Positions 16,776-26,730 of a DNA stretch of 64,000 nt are shown in pieces. The position numbers and the translations under genes are program-made. The notes under the pieces are model-generated. The model did no database searches. It saw only the letters and a program-made list of their open reading frames with translations, and had not been told where the DNA came from. Source of the DNA: an uncultured Ignavibacteria bacterium. GTDB lineage: Bacteria; Bacteroidota; Ignavibacteria; Kapaibacteriales; Kapaibacteriaceae. The stretch lies in contig CAJAIA010000041.1 of the NCBI GenBank assembly GCA_903939735.1, positions 1 through 64,000 on the forward strand. The letters are read 5' to 3'. Every line of letters starts with the position of its first letter. Within the stretch, counting starts at the first letter, position 1.

Positions 16776-17593
16776 ACTTGTCCTCCTGCATGATTATAGA
16801 ACGAACGTGTTTGTTCGTTATGGATCGTCTGAAGAGAATCCAAATGATGACGGTACCAGTTGACGCCACGGAGGTGGGCATTAACACCCGCTACTTCCGG
16901 GTGTGCCGATAGGTACTCGAGAGCCTCCTCGCACGTGAAGTGACGTGCCTGTGTATACAGAGCATCGTACACAGCCTTAATCAGGACGTAATCTTCCGGA
17001 TAGTCTATTGTCCATCGATGGGTAGCACTGTAGTCCTGGCCATCCCGACGCACCACGTTGGCGGTACGCACATCTCGATTAGCATCCCACATCCATGGTG
17101 TCGTATGCTCGCGCTCATAGCTCCGGTCGGCAAGCTTCGCAGCACGTTCGAGTAGCTCGATCGTCATTACTTCGACATCATTTCCATCCGGCCACGTCGG
17201 TGGATGAAGATTGCTGATGAAGTCAACATGTTCCCGCATACCATTGAATGCACGGAGTACATCGTCGATAACGTGAGGATCAATCATTGGACAATCAGAT
17301 GGAACCTTTACAATGACATCCGCACCCACCATTTGCGCAGCCCCCAGATGGCGATCGAGGAGGTCTGTGGGATGTCCTCGATACACATCGATTCCGCTCG
17401 ACGCACATAGCTCAACGATCACGTCATCACTAGGATCAGTTGTCGTTGCAACGACAACGACATCAGCCATACGCGATGCTTGTAAGCGTTCAACACAACG
17501 AAGAAGCAAAGGCTTCCCAGCTAGAGGAAGAAGCACCTTCCGTGGAAGCCGCGTTGACGTCGTTCGTGCTTGACAAATAATGGCAGTTCTCAT
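16772..17593 (-). CDS. SpsF-like cytidylyltransferase (CMP-sugar synthetase type)
   Basis: 273 residues. The opening ICQARTTSTRLPRKVLLPLAGKPLL is the nucleotide-binding loop of the cytidylyltransferase family (NeuA, KdsB, SpsF), and KVPSDCPMIDPHVID carries the metal-binding region. In this context it probably activates the acidic sugar made by the NeuB-like enzyme as a CMP-sugar. SpsF-type proteins are less well characterised than NeuA, so the nucleotide is inferred. Its ATG overlaps the upstream gene stop by 4 bases. Confidence 0.85.
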   Translation of the reverse strand: MRTAIICQARTTSTRLPRKVLLPLAGKPLLLRCVERLQASRMADVVVVATTTDPSDDVIVELCASSGIDVYRGHPTDLLDRHLGAAQMVGADVIVKVPSDCPMIDPHVIDDVLRAFNGMREHVDFISNLHPPTWPDGNDVEVMTIELLERAAKLADRSYEREHTTPWMWDANRDVRTANVVRRDGQDYSATHRWTIDYPEDYVLIKAVYDALYTQARHFTCEEALEYLSAHPEVAGVNAHLRGVNWYRHHLDSLQTIHNEQTRSFYNHAGGQV

Positions 17594-18633
17594 GCGACCT
17601 TTCGCTCTCTTCGCGTGTACATCAACGGGGAGTTATGGTCCACACGTTGCACCACGTGATTCAGCAGAGCGACGCATTCGCGCGCGATATTCGCAGCCGA
17701 CGTGCCAGCGTTCTGAATCGGACACATGTGGCGTAGACTGTCGAGTGCAAAGTCGCTGTACACTTCCTTGCCAAGAGCGATACCCACATAGACACAGGAA
17801 GAGTACTTTGTGACAAGAGCATCGCAACGAGCAATGAGAGGCTCTATCGGAACACCTGTGAGCACGATTGTCCCAGGTACATACCGTTCGATCTCACGCG
17901 TCGCACGCTCGTAGTTCTCGTTCGGGTGGAGCTTAACAATCAACTGTCGACCCGCTGCTATCTCGGCAGCGCGAAGCAGGAACGCTTTGCGATTCTCGTA
18001 CTTGAATGTTTCTCGACTATCACTCGTTGCAACGAGAACGAAGTTCTCGTACTCGCACGGCTGTGCTGCATACTCAACGCAGTTGTCAAAGTTTGGTATG
18101 CCCGTAACGCGAATAAGTTCCGATTCAACCCCTTTGTGTACGAAATGATCTCGGTAGCCCTCCGACGCCACACACAGAACATCGTATGCATGCGACAGAC
18201 CGAATGTGGCTGTAGATGCCAGATATCGTGGCAGTCGAAGACGACGCACAAGACGGTAAGTAGCGTTCTCAGGGTCGGTCATTCCCTCCTGCACCAGGAT
18301 GATCTTGCTGCGAAGGATATTCTTTGGCACAACCAGATCACTACACGTCAGCACCAGATCGTATTCATTACGTTGTCCACGGACATCAATCTGTAGACCC
18401 TCGGAACGCAGGTATGCCTCAGCTCGTGATTTGTGTCGGTTTCCTGCAACTGTCCACTCTAACAGATGCCGATCTTCCAGCACCCGGATGTAACCATCAG
18501 TGTAGTATGGGGTAAACCAGCAGTCATATGTCCCAAGCAGATGACGGGCAATCTTGACCATCATCGTTGTCTGGTTCATAGAACCACAGATAAACAGGAT
18601 TTTTTGCCTGTGCTTAACTCGTGACATCAACAC
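17590..18633 (-). CDS. GT-B-fold protein, CDP-glycerol transferase/UDP-GlcNAc epimerase-like
   Basis: 347 residues. It starts ILFICGSMNQTTMMVKIARHL and has a C-terminal nucleotide-binding half with KLHPNENY and a CDALVTKYSSCVYVGIALGKEV segment, the pattern of capsule glycosyl/glycerophosphotransferases and of UDP-GlcNAc 2-epimerases. I cannot choose between a transferase and an epimerase. GTG 18633 has AAGGA 5 bases upstream; ATG 18627 is an alternative. It is first in the nine-gene leftward operon and divergent from the beta-glucan locus. Confidence 0.6.
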   Translation of the reverse strand: MLMSRVKHRQKILFICGSMNQTTMMVKIARHLLGTYDCWFTPYYTDGYIRVLEDRHLLEWTVAGNRHKSRAEAYLRSEGLQIDVRGQRNEYDLVLTCSDLVVPKNILRSKIILVQEGMTDPENATYRLVRRLRLPRYLASTATFGLSHAYDVLCVASEGYRDHFVHKGVESELIRVTGIPNFDNCVEYAAQPCEYENFVLVATSDSRETFKYENRKAFLLRAAEIAAGRQLIVKLHPNENYERATREIERYVPGTIVLTGVPIEPLIARCDALVTKYSSCVYVGIALGKEVYSDFALDSLRHMCPIQNAGTSAANIARECVALLNHVVQRVDHNSPLMYTRRERKVA

Positions 18634-18745
18634 AACAATCCTTCAACAGCGTGTACTGCGAAGTTGCGTCGCGCGCATTACCTCAGCGTTGTGGGAGTGT
18701 TACTGTGCGTTGTGTAACGGAAACACAGTCGTTACATCTCGAATA

Positions 18746-18790
18746 CCCGGGGTTGCATTCCGGGCGGATATCTGTCGCGTCGCATCCCCG
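18746..18790. repeat. Dispersed repeat, copy 2 (left half only)
   Basis: CCCGGGGTTGCATTCCGGGCGGATATCTGTCGCGTCGCATCCCCG matches the left half of the element at 10303-10397. CCCGG and CCGGG can pair. It lies in the 355-base gene-free stretch 18634-18988 between divergent operons. Confidence 0.55.
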
Positions 18791-18896
18791 AAGTAAGAGA
18801 CTTCAGTTTTCCCCTGGTTTTCATCCTTTTTCGGGATGGCCTTGGGATACAAGGCCTCAATGGCGATGGTTCGAACTAATTGCGATTAAGCTACGT

Positions 18897-18940
18897 TAGG
18901 AATTGGGCCTCGAGGGCACTTCCTCGGGCTCGAATTCCTA
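18897..18940 (+). promoter_or_regulatory. Hairpin in the leader of the beta-glucan locus
   Basis: TAGGAATT (18897-18904) pairs perfectly with AATTCCTA (18933-18940), and CGAGG (18911-18915) with CCTCG (18922-18926) around a 6-base loop. It ends 48 bases before the lipoprotein ATG. It may be a regulatory leader structure or an operator. Confidence 0.4.
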
Positions 18941-18988
18941 TTTTCCGTGGATTTACGACCACAGAAACTTGACCCGATATCGGCACCC

Positions 18989-20860
18989 ATGAAAACTCTC
19001 CTTTCGAATCTTTGTCCAGGATCTATCTGTCTTTCGCTGGTCCTTTTACTCGCTGGTTGTGGCGATCGCATGGTCGATGGTCTATCGGCTCCTGGTTACC
19101 CCAAGCGAGGACAGGTCTTCATCGATGACTTCGAGAGCGATCTTGTTTATGCTGCGTTTGGTGGCTCTGATGTAAAAGCCTTTCAGGTTGACTACACGAC
19201 GACATACAACGCGTCCAAGGCTTCAATGAGATACGAAGTGCCAGACGCAAACAGTCCGCAAGGAGCGTACGCCGGTGGAGCATACTTCAGTAAAACAGGC
19301 AGGGATCTATCCGGCTTTAACGCATTGACGTTCTACATCAAGGCTACACAGTCAGCTACGATCGATGTGATTGGCTTTGGCAATGACTTTGGCGCATCGT
19401 CTTTCCAGGTCGCAATGAATGCACTCCCTGTCAATACGAACTGGAAGAAAGTGATCATTCCAATCCCAGATCCTGCAAAACTCAGCGGAGAAAAGGGGTT
19501 GTTCTACTACTCAACTGGTCCGATTAACGAGAAGGGGTATACATTCTGGGTTGATGAAGTTCAATTCGAACATGTACCCGACCTCGGCATGTGCGTAGGT
19601 GTGATATACAACGGAGAAGATAGGAAGGTACCAACTACGGAGAAGGGTGCTTCGATTAGGATCGAAGGATTGCAAGCCATCGCGGGCCTACCGAACGGCA
19701 CTACGCAGGTTATTGGCGCTTCCCCATCCTACTTCATGTTTGAGTCCTCTGATTCCAGCGTCGCTACCGTATCGCGGCAGGGTATCGTGCAGGTTCTCGA
19801 TTCAGGTAATGCAACGATTACGGCACGGCTTGGATCCACCGCGGCAAGAGGCTCACTCGAGCTATCAGCCAAAGGTACTGCGCTACTTCCCACGAGCGCT
19901 GCACCTGCGCCAACGTTGGACAGAGGGAATGTCATATCCCTCTACAGCAACGCATACACGAACGTTCCAGTTGACACATGGAACACACGTTGGCAATACT
20001 CAACAACAGAGAGTGCGTTTATCAAAGTGGACAACGATGACGTCATCCGCTATTTCAATTTGAATTTCGTGGGGGTTGAGTTCTCTTCAAGCCCGATCAA
20101 TGCGACGCCAATGACGCACTTCCATATCGATGTATGGACACCGGACCCTACACCTAGTCCGAAGAATATCAAGATTATGCTTGTCGACTTCGGCGCTAAT
20201 TCGGTGTATGGTGGTGGTGATGACGTCTCTCATGAAATCACGGTCAGCGCTCCAACATTGCAATCCAACAAATGGGTAAGCCTCGACATTCCTCTGGCAA
20301 GTTTTACCGGGTTGACCACAAGGGCTCACCTCGCACAGCTTGTACTATCGGGTACAGTGTCCAACCTCTTCGTTGACAACGTGTATCTGTACAAGACACA
20401 GACTGGACCTTCGGCACCGGCACCAACGCCAACGTTCCCTCCCGGAGACGTGATTTCGATTTTTAGCGACGCCTATCAGAATGTGAGTGGGACGAATTTT
20501 TCGCCCAACTGGGGTCAATCTACTGTGGTTACCCAGCCATCAATTAGTGGCAATGCAACGCTGCTGTACACAGGCCTGAATTATCAGGGCATCCAACTCG
20601 GAGCAAGTCAGAACGTGTCCTCGTATGGATTCCTCCATCTTGACTACTACTCAGCGAATGCAAGTGCGTTGCAAGTATTCGTGATTAGCCCGGGCCCAGT
20701 AGAGAGCGCGTATTCACTGCCAGTCCCAACCGGATCTGGTTGGAAGAGCGTCGACATTCCTCTCAGTGCATTTTCTCCTGTCGCTCTAACAAATGTGATT
20801 CAGCTGAAGTTTGTCGGCAACGGCAATGTGTATCTCGACAACATCCTGTTCCGAAAGTAA
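18989..20860 (+). CDS. Multidomain glycan-binding lipoprotein
   Basis: 623 residues from ATG 18989. The signal peptide ends in the lipobox LLLAGC, so it is lipid anchored. Residues about 45-200 form a beta-sandwich CBM-like module (FIDDFESDLVYAAF). Residues about 205-300 look like a bacterial Ig-like (BIG2) domain (ASIRIEGLQAI ... SSDSSVATVSRQGIVQVLDSGNATITA). Two related modules follow, starting VISLYSNAYTNV (315) and VISIFSDAYQNV (488), each ending NVYLYK/NILFRK. This module type occurs in beta-glucan-binding proteins of marine Bacteroidota. It likely captures glucan at the cell surface. The GH16 gene follows at once. Confidence 0.75.
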   Translation: MKTLLSNLCPGSICLSLVLLLAGCGDRMVDGLSAPGYPKRGQVFIDDFESDLVYAAFGGSDVKAFQVDYTTTYNASKASMRYEVPDANSPQGAYAGGAYFSKTGRDLSGFNALTFYIKATQSATIDVIGFGNDFGASSFQVAMNALPVNTNWKKVIIPIPDPAKLSGEKGLFYYSTGPINEKGYTFWVDEVQFEHVPDLGMCVGVIYNGEDRKVPTTEKGASIRIEGLQAIAGLPNGTTQVIGASPSYFMFESSDSSVATVSRQGIVQVLDSGNATITARLGSTAARGSLELSAKGTALLPTSAAPAPTLDRGNVISLYSNAYTNVPVDTWNTRWQYSTTESAFIKVDNDDVIRYFNLNFVGVEFSSSPINATPMTHFHIDVWTPDPTPSPKNIKIMLVDFGANSVYGGGDDVSHEITVSAPTLQSNKWVSLDIPLASFTGLTTRAHLAQLVLSGTVSNLFVDNVYLYKTQTGPSAPAPTPTFPPGDVISIFSDAYQNVSGTNFSPNWGQSTVVTQPSISGNATLLYTGLNYQGIQLGASQNVSSYGFLHLDYYSANASALQVFVISPGPVESAYSLPVPTGSGWKSVDIPLSAFSPVALTNVIQLKFVGNGNVYLDNILFRK

Positions 20861-20906
20861 TGACAGCATGATGCCTCACTCTTCTAGCACACAACATTCA
20901 ACCTTC

Positions 20907-21734
20907 ATGCGACGCCCCCTCCGCACTGTCTGCTATTCTCTCGTAGCGATGGCTCTGTTCCTTCTCGGATGTGAGCAGCAACCAATTCAATCGCTACCTC
21001 AACGAACATGGTCATTGTCTTGGAGCGATGAATTCGACGGAGGCGCTGGCAGCAGTCCGGATACCTCAAAGTGGACATTCGATATAGGCACCGGAGTTAA
21101 TGGCTGGGGCAACAGTGAGCTTGAGTACTACACAAACAGACCGAGCAACGTTCAGCTCAGCGGTGACGGCCATCTCGTCATAACAGCCAGACGAGAGTCC
21201 TACGCAGGCTCAGGTTTCACATCTGCCCGATTGAAAACACAGGGCTTATTCAGCCAGAAGTATGGCAGGTTTGAAGCGAAAATCAAGACACCATCTGGAC
21301 CGGGTATATGGCCTGCTTTCTGGTTGCTTGGCGACAACATTCGTGAAGTGAGCTGGCCACAATGTGGCGAGATCGACATCATGGAGCAGCGGGGACAACA
21401 GCCGGCACTTACGCATGGAAGTGTGCACGGACCTGGATATTCTGGCGCAAATGCAGTAACGAAACCTTATGCTCTGATGCAGGGTCGATTTGATGCCGAA
21501 TTCCATGTGTACGCCATCGAATGGGGAGCAGATTACATCGATTTCTACGTCGACAACTATTTGTACCAGCGCATTCAGCCAGGCGACCTCTCAGGTAACT
21601 GGGTGTTCAATCAGCCATTCTTCATCATTCTCAATGTTGCAGTTGGCGGAAACTATGTGGGCTATCCTACTACTGCTACCCCATTCCCTCAGTCAATGAT
21701 TGTCGACTATGTTCGAGTGTACACACAATCATGA
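20907..21734 (+). CDS. GH16 endo-beta-1,3-glucanase (laminarinase-like) lipoprotein
   Basis: 275 residues from ATG 20907, chosen because it gives a clean lipoprotein signal, MRRPLRTVCYSLVAMALFLLGC; ATG 20868 is the alternative. The catalytic motif GEIDIMEQ has nucleophile Glu155 and acid/base Glu160. YGRFEAKIKTPSGPGIWPAFWLLG and the C-terminal NVAVGGNY...VDYVRVY are typical of GH16 laminarinases. It would cut internal beta-1,3 linkages in laminarin-type glucan at the cell surface. Its stop overlaps the start of the phosphorylase gene (ATGA). Confidence 0.92.
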   Translation: MRRPLRTVCYSLVAMALFLLGCEQQPIQSLPQRTWSLSWSDEFDGGAGSSPDTSKWTFDIGTGVNGWGNSELEYYTNRPSNVQLSGDGHLVITARRESYAGSGFTSARLKTQGLFSQKYGRFEAKIKTPSGPGIWPAFWLLGDNIREVSWPQCGEIDIMEQRGQQPALTHGSVHGPGYSGANAVTKPYALMQGRFDAEFHVYAIEWGADYIDFYVDNYLYQRIQPGDLSGNWVFNQPFFIILNVAVGGNYVGYPTTATPFPQSMIVDYVRVYTQS

Positions 21735-24700
21735 TGGAAGCAGACAACAGCGCAAACAAATACGCACCAACATCTACCCATTTACCCAACGACGTACTTC
21801 AGGTTGTAGAACGCGACAATCAAGAGTACTTCAAGATTGGGGATGCCGACTCCATGCCCGTGTTCTTCATGAGCATTGTGAGCGACTCTAACCACTGGAT
21901 GTTTCTCGCGAGTAACGGCGGCTTGACTGCTGGTAGAGTCAACTCCGATAGCGCGCTCTTCCCCTATTGCACAGACGACAAGATCATCGATTCCAGCGAA
22001 TACGTCGGGAGCAAGACGATCATTCAGGGATATCGGAATGGAACTGTCTACAACTGGGAGCCGTTCTCATGTCAGAGCCATCGCTTCACGATAGAACGCA
22101 ACCTGTACAAACACCGACTCGGCAATTCGGTAATCTTAGAAGAACACAATCACGATTTGAACCTGTGTTTTTCCTATGAGTGGTCGACAAGTGATCGGTA
22201 TGGTTTTGTAAAGACATCAACCCTCGTAAGTCATTCGGAACATGTGCACGAGTTGCGGATTCTCGATGGCTTGCAACATGTCATGCCTGCAGGCGTTGAG
22301 AGCGACCTACAAAATTCTTTTAGCAATCTCGTCGATGCATACAAGCACTCTGAGCTTGATGTAGCCACTGGACTCGGTGTATTCGCCCTTAGTGCTCGCA
22401 TCACAGATCGTGCCGAACCCAGCGAGGCGCTGTTTGCGAACACCGTATGGTCTAAGGGAATGGAGGAGCCCGTCGTGCTGTTGTCGTCGAGGCAGATTGA
22501 ACAGTTTCGCCGTGGCTCAGACATCACAACTGAGTACGACAACAAAGGAAGTCGCGGAGCATACCTCATCTCATCCAGCGTCGCGCTTTCACCAGGCGAG
22601 CATTCCACGTGGAAGTGTATCGCCAATGTCAATCAATCACAATCGCAAGTTATCGCGTTGATTGACGCCATTTCGTCCGCGGAAGACATCGTTCGCGAGG
22701 TGAATATCGACGTGCAGCGTGGGACAGATGCACTTGTGCAACGAATGATGAGTGTCGATGGAATCCACCTTACGGGTGATCCGTTGATAGATAGTCGACA
22801 CTATTCTAACTCGCTGTTTAACGCCATGCGTGGCGGCGTCTTCCCGAAGAACTATACGATCGAGAAGCAAGATTTCATTGAGTATGTTCGGTCATGCAAC
22901 GCCCCATTGTACGATGAACTGTATGATGTACTCAGACATTTACCAGATGAATTCACACTTCGTGAACTACGTGCAGAGATTGCCTCAATCGCAAGTCATT
23001 CGCTCACGAGGATTGCGCTAGAATATCTACCGCTCACCTTTAGCAGAAGACACGGAGATCCAAGCCGTCCATGGAACAGGTTCTCAATCAACACAAAGAA
23101 TGCAGACGGCACGCTTAGGTACGACTACCAGGGTAACTGGCGCGATATCTTCCAGAATTGGGAAGCGTTAGCGCACTCGTACCCTTTATTCCTCGAAGGA
23201 ATGGTACGGAAGTTCCTCAACGCAACGACAATCGATGGATACAATCCATACCGGGTGCAGAAGAACGGCTTCGACTGGGAGGTTATTGAGCCACACAATC
23301 CGTGGTCATACATCGGATATTGGGGCGACCACCAGATCATCTATCTCCTAAAGCTCCTAGAACTGCTTCGTGACACGCAGCCTGATGCCCTGCATGATTT
23401 GGTTAGCACAGAAGGATTCGCGTATGCCTGCGTACCGTATAGATTGAAGTCGTACGAAGACATCGTACGCAATCCAAAAAGCACAATTGTGTTCGACCAC
23501 GAGCTTCACGCTATTGTCACCGCCGAGATTGAGAATATTGGGTCAGACGGTGCATTGGTCAAGGACTCATCAGGGGGCATCCGTCATGCACACTTCATTG
23601 AAAAGATTCTGATTACTCTCCTTGCTCGCTTGACCAACTACGTTCCAGATGGTGGAATCTGGATGAATACGCAGCGACCTGAGTGGAACGATGCCAACAA
23701 TGCCCTAGTGGGCAATGGTCTGTCGATGGTCACATTGAGCTACCTGCATCGCTTCATCGTCTTTTTCAACGAGATCCTTGACAATCACCACAACACTACG
23801 TTCTCAATCTCTCATGAGGTAGCAGAGTACCTTACGTCAACCTCAGCTGTTTTCATGCACTACCCGAAGGAATCGACTGAGTACAGTGAAGAGATGAGAA
23901 GATCAATGATGGACGAACTCGGACAGATTGGCAGCGACTATCGTGCTGCCGTCTATGCTGCGTCGTTCTCAGGCAAGCTGACTACAGTATCACAACAGAC
24001 ACTGAAGAGCTTCTGCCAAAACGTCCTCATGCACATACGGTTCTCGATCAACAAGAACAAACGATCTGACGGCTTGTATCATTCATACAACCTCATCACA
24101 CTTGCACCTGACAAGGCTTCAATCGCTCGATTACCAGCCATGCTTGAGGGCCAGGTAGCCGCCCTTAGCTCGGGATGTGTCGCGTCGCCAGATGCGATTG
24201 CCCTTCTGACATCTCTCTCTACAAGCGATCTGTTTCGGCCAGATCAGAACAGCTACATGCTGTATCCGATCAAGAGAGTGCCAAGCTTCCTTGAAAAGAA
24301 TTTCATTCCGAAGGAAAAGGTTGAGAGCTCGCGATTGCTAACGACGCTCATGTCCGATGGCAACACTGACATCATTCATCGTGACGTACATGGTGACTAC
24401 CATTTCAATGGCACGCTAACGAACATCCGAGAGTTCCAGGTGGGACTTCGCGCTCTTGACACGTCATATCATGACATGATGATGTCGGAGGAAGTAGACC
24501 TTCTTGATCTCTATGAATCAGTGTTTCATCACAAACAGTTTACTGGCAGGTCAGGATCATTCTTTGCGTACGAAGGTATTGGATCCATCTACTGGCATAT
24601 GGTATCGAAACTGAGATATGCCGTTCAAGAGATCTACCATTTGGCGAGCAAGGAACATGGCAACAGCAATACCACGTCTGCAATACTCGCATTCTACAGA

Positions 24701-25195
24701 ATGATCTGCGACGGTATTGGAGTCCATAAATCTCCGCGAGACTATGGCGCATTCCCAACTGATCCATATTCACACACTCCCCTATCGAGAGGCGCACAGC
24801 AGCCAGGAATGACTGGCCAAGTGAAGGAGGATGTGATTTGTAGAATGCGCGAACTTGGCGTGTTTTATGATCATGGAACAATTCAGTTTGTGCCAAACAT
24901 GGTCTCACGGACGGACTTCCTCCACCACAAGCGCACCATTGAGTTTGAGAGCATTCGAGGTGAACTCCAACATATCTCACTCGACGAAGGGACGCTGTTC
25001 TTCTCCATCTGTCAAACACCGATCAGGTACGCACTAGCCGATACGACCGAAGTGACGATTTACTGGAGCAATGGCAACGTTCAATCCTCTGCAACACTTT
25101 TGCTGCCCCCTATCGTCAGCAGCAGCATTCTTGCACGGACTGGCGACATCACGTTGATCCACGTCGCACTCGACCGTACAAGCGTGTGCGTGTGA
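21731..25195 (+). CDS. GH149-type beta-1,3-oligoglucan phosphorylase
   Basis: 1154 residues with no signal peptide, so cytoplasmic. Order is a long beta-rich N-terminal domain, an (alpha/alpha)6 region with HNPWSYIGYWGDHQIIYLLKLLELL, and the motif PEWNDANNALVGNG, whose Asp654 corresponds to the catalytic acid of GH94/GH149 phosphorylases. Length and context (GH16, GH30 and sugar symporter) favour GH149 over the shorter GH94 cellobiose phosphorylases. It would release glucose 1-phosphate from imported beta-1,3-glucooligosaccharides using phosphate, saving ATP. Family assignment is from memory of motifs. Confidence 0.75.
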   Translation: MMEADNSANKYAPTSTHLPNDVLQVVERDNQEYFKIGDADSMPVFFMSIVSDSNHWMFLASNGGLTAGRVNSDSALFPYCTDDKIIDSSEYVGSKTIIQGYRNGTVYNWEPFSCQSHRFTIERNLYKHRLGNSVILEEHNHDLNLCFSYEWSTSDRYGFVKTSTLVSHSEHVHELRILDGLQHVMPAGVESDLQNSFSNLVDAYKHSELDVATGLGVFALSARITDRAEPSEALFANTVWSKGMEEPVVLLSSRQIEQFRRGSDITTEYDNKGSRGAYLISSSVALSPGEHSTWKCIANVNQSQSQVIALIDAISSAEDIVREVNIDVQRGTDALVQRMMSVDGIHLTGDPLIDSRHYSNSLFNAMRGGVFPKNYTIEKQDFIEYVRSCNAPLYDELYDVLRHLPDEFTLRELRAEIASIASHSLTRIALEYLPLTFSRRHGDPSRPWNRFSINTKNADGTLRYDYQGNWRDIFQNWEALAHSYPLFLEGMVRKFLNATTIDGYNPYRVQKNGFDWEVIEPHNPWSYIGYWGDHQIIYLLKLLELLRDTQPDALHDLVSTEGFAYACVPYRLKSYEDIVRNPKSTIVFDHELHAIVTAEIENIGSDGALVKDSSGGIRHAHFIEKILITLLARLTNYVPDGGIWMNTQRPEWNDANNALVGNGLSMVTLSYLHRFIVFFNEILDNHHNTTFSISHEVAEYLTSTSAVFMHYPKESTEYSEEMRRSMMDELGQIGSDYRAAVYAASFSGKLTTVSQQTLKSFCQNVLMHIRFSINKNKRSDGLYHSYNLITLAPDKASIARLPAMLEGQVAALSSGCVASPDAIALLTSLSTSDLFRPDQNSYMLYPIKRVPSFLEKNFIPKEKVESSRLLTTLMSDGNTDIIHRDVHGDYHFNGTLTNIREFQVGLRALDTSYHDMMMSEEVDLLDLYESVFHHKQFTGRSGSFFAYEGIGSIYWHMVSKLRYAVQEIYHLASKEHGNSNTTSAILAFYRMICDGIGVHKSPRDYGAFPTDPYSHTPLSRGAQQPGMTGQVKEDVICRMRELGVFYDHGTIQFVPNMVSRTDFLHHKRTIEFESIRGELQHISLDEGTLFFSICQTPIRYALADTTEVTIYWSNGNVQSSATLLLPPIVSSSILARTGDITLIHVALDRTSVCV

Positions 25196-26724
25196 ACAGA
25201 CATCCATTGCATCTTGCCATGATTCTCGCATGCATGGCCGTTATATCACTATCCAGCGCTCAATACTCGGTACCAACGCCAATGTTGTTCGACACTCGTG
25301 ATTCATACTCGATTCGAATCCTGGAAACTTCTGCTGCTGGTCACGCTTTGACGGAGATACAAGCGACACTTCCATGCTCTGATGCTATCACGATTACTAT
25401 CGACACCGGATCAAGGCATCAGACTGTCCTTGGTTTTGGAGGGTCATTCACAGAAGCTTCAGCATATCTGTTGAATCGCATGAGTCTGAAGCAGCGGGAT
25501 AGAATCATCAACGCATACTTCTCCGATGAAGGCGCTCAATACTCTCTCGCTCGAACACACATCAACTCTTGCGATTTCTCTCGTGATCATTACGCATATG
25601 CCATGGTACCGGGAGATACGCTTCTCGAGAGTTTCAGTATTGAGAAGGACAACGACGATCTATTCCCTTTCATCAGAAAGGCACAAACGGTTTCACGCAA
25701 TGGGTTCCGGTTGATCGCTTCACCATGGACTGCACCACCATGGATGAAGGACAACCAGAGTTGGGTTGGTGGCAAGCTCCTCGATACATACCGCGACACT
25801 TGGGCTCTGTACTATGCCAAGTACGTGCAGGCGTGCGCTGACAACGGCATCTCTATCTGGGGCATCACAGTGATCAACGAACCTCACGGGAATGGGAATA
25901 ACTGGGAGAGCATGCATTTCACGCCAAAGGAAATGACAGACTTCGTACAGGATCATCTCGGGCCAACCTTGGAACGAGAAGGACAGGGTAATGTTCAGAT
26001 TCTGGGGTACGACCAAAATCGCGCTGGATTGAGGGAGTGGGTTGATGAAATGTACAGGGATGCTTCCTCTTCGAAGTACATTGCAGGCACCGCAGTTCAT
26101 TGGTATGAAAGCACCTATGAGGTATTCCCGAAAGAACTACAATACGCTGCGGACAAGGCCCCTGGTAAGTATCTGATCCAGACAGAGGCCTGTATTGATG
26201 CCGAAGTACCGCGCTGGAACGACGATGCGTGGTATTGGCGCGAAGAGGCTACCGACTGGGGCTGGGACTGGGCTCCACAAGAGCAGAAGTATCTCCACCC
26301 GAAGTACGCTCCTGTGCATCGATATGCGCGCGACATCATCGGATGTCTACAGAGTAAGGTTCATGGATGGATCGATTGGAATCTGGTTCTCGACCGACAA
26401 GGCGGACCCAACTGGGCGCGCAATTGGTGCACGGCACCCATCATCGTGGATCCTGCTATGGACGAGGTGTACTTCACGCCGCTGTACTATGTCATGTGCC
26501 ACTTCAGCAAGTACATCAGACCTGGGGCTCACGTCGTTACCAGTACAATCCAGCATCCTGAAATCATGGCAGTCGCAGCGGTCAACCCTGACAAGTCGAT
26601 ATGTGTTGTTGCGTTCAATCCTACAACGCAACGGCACAACCTGCGAGTCGAGCTGGATGGCAGCAGCGTCTTCGTTCCAATCAACGAGCAAGCATTACAG
26701 ACCATAGTCTTCCTTCCGAGGTAA
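25186..26724 (+). CDS. GH30 glucosidase/glucanase, secreted
   Basis: 512 residues from GTG 25186, overlapping the phosphorylase stop by 10 bases. The signal peptide runs to about residue 25 (AVISLSSAQ). VLGFGGSFTEASA is the GH30 N-terminal signature, VINEP gives acid/base Glu232 and QTEAC gives nucleophile Glu334; a beta-sandwich domain closes the chain. GH30 enzymes of this kind include beta-glucosidases and beta-1,6-glucanases; removal of beta-1,6 branches of laminarin would suit the locus. The exact subfamily cannot be set here. Confidence 0.9.
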   Translation: MRVNRHPLHLAMILACMAVISLSSAQYSVPTPMLFDTRDSYSIRILETSAAGHALTEIQATLPCSDAITITIDTGSRHQTVLGFGGSFTEASAYLLNRMSLKQRDRIINAYFSDEGAQYSLARTHINSCDFSRDHYAYAMVPGDTLLESFSIEKDNDDLFPFIRKAQTVSRNGFRLIASPWTAPPWMKDNQSWVGGKLLDTYRDTWALYYAKYVQACADNGISIWGITVINEPHGNGNNWESMHFTPKEMTDFVQDHLGPTLEREGQGNVQILGYDQNRAGLREWVDEMYRDASSSKYIAGTAVHWYESTYEVFPKELQYAADKAPGKYLIQTEACIDAEVPRWNDDAWYWREEATDWGWDWAPQEQKYLHPKYAPVHRYARDIIGCLQSKVHGWIDWNLVLDRQGGPNWARNWCTAPIIVDPAMDEVYFTPLYYVMCHFSKYIRPGAHVVTSTIQHPEIMAVAAVNPDKSICVVAFNPTTQRHNLRVELDGSSVFVPINEQALQTIVFLPR

Positions 26725-26730
26725 CACATC

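Noticed and set aside
18634-18946. Small ORFs in the divergent intergenic region
   Set aside because: They span the dispersed repeat and hairpin, with no start site and no protein-like pattern.
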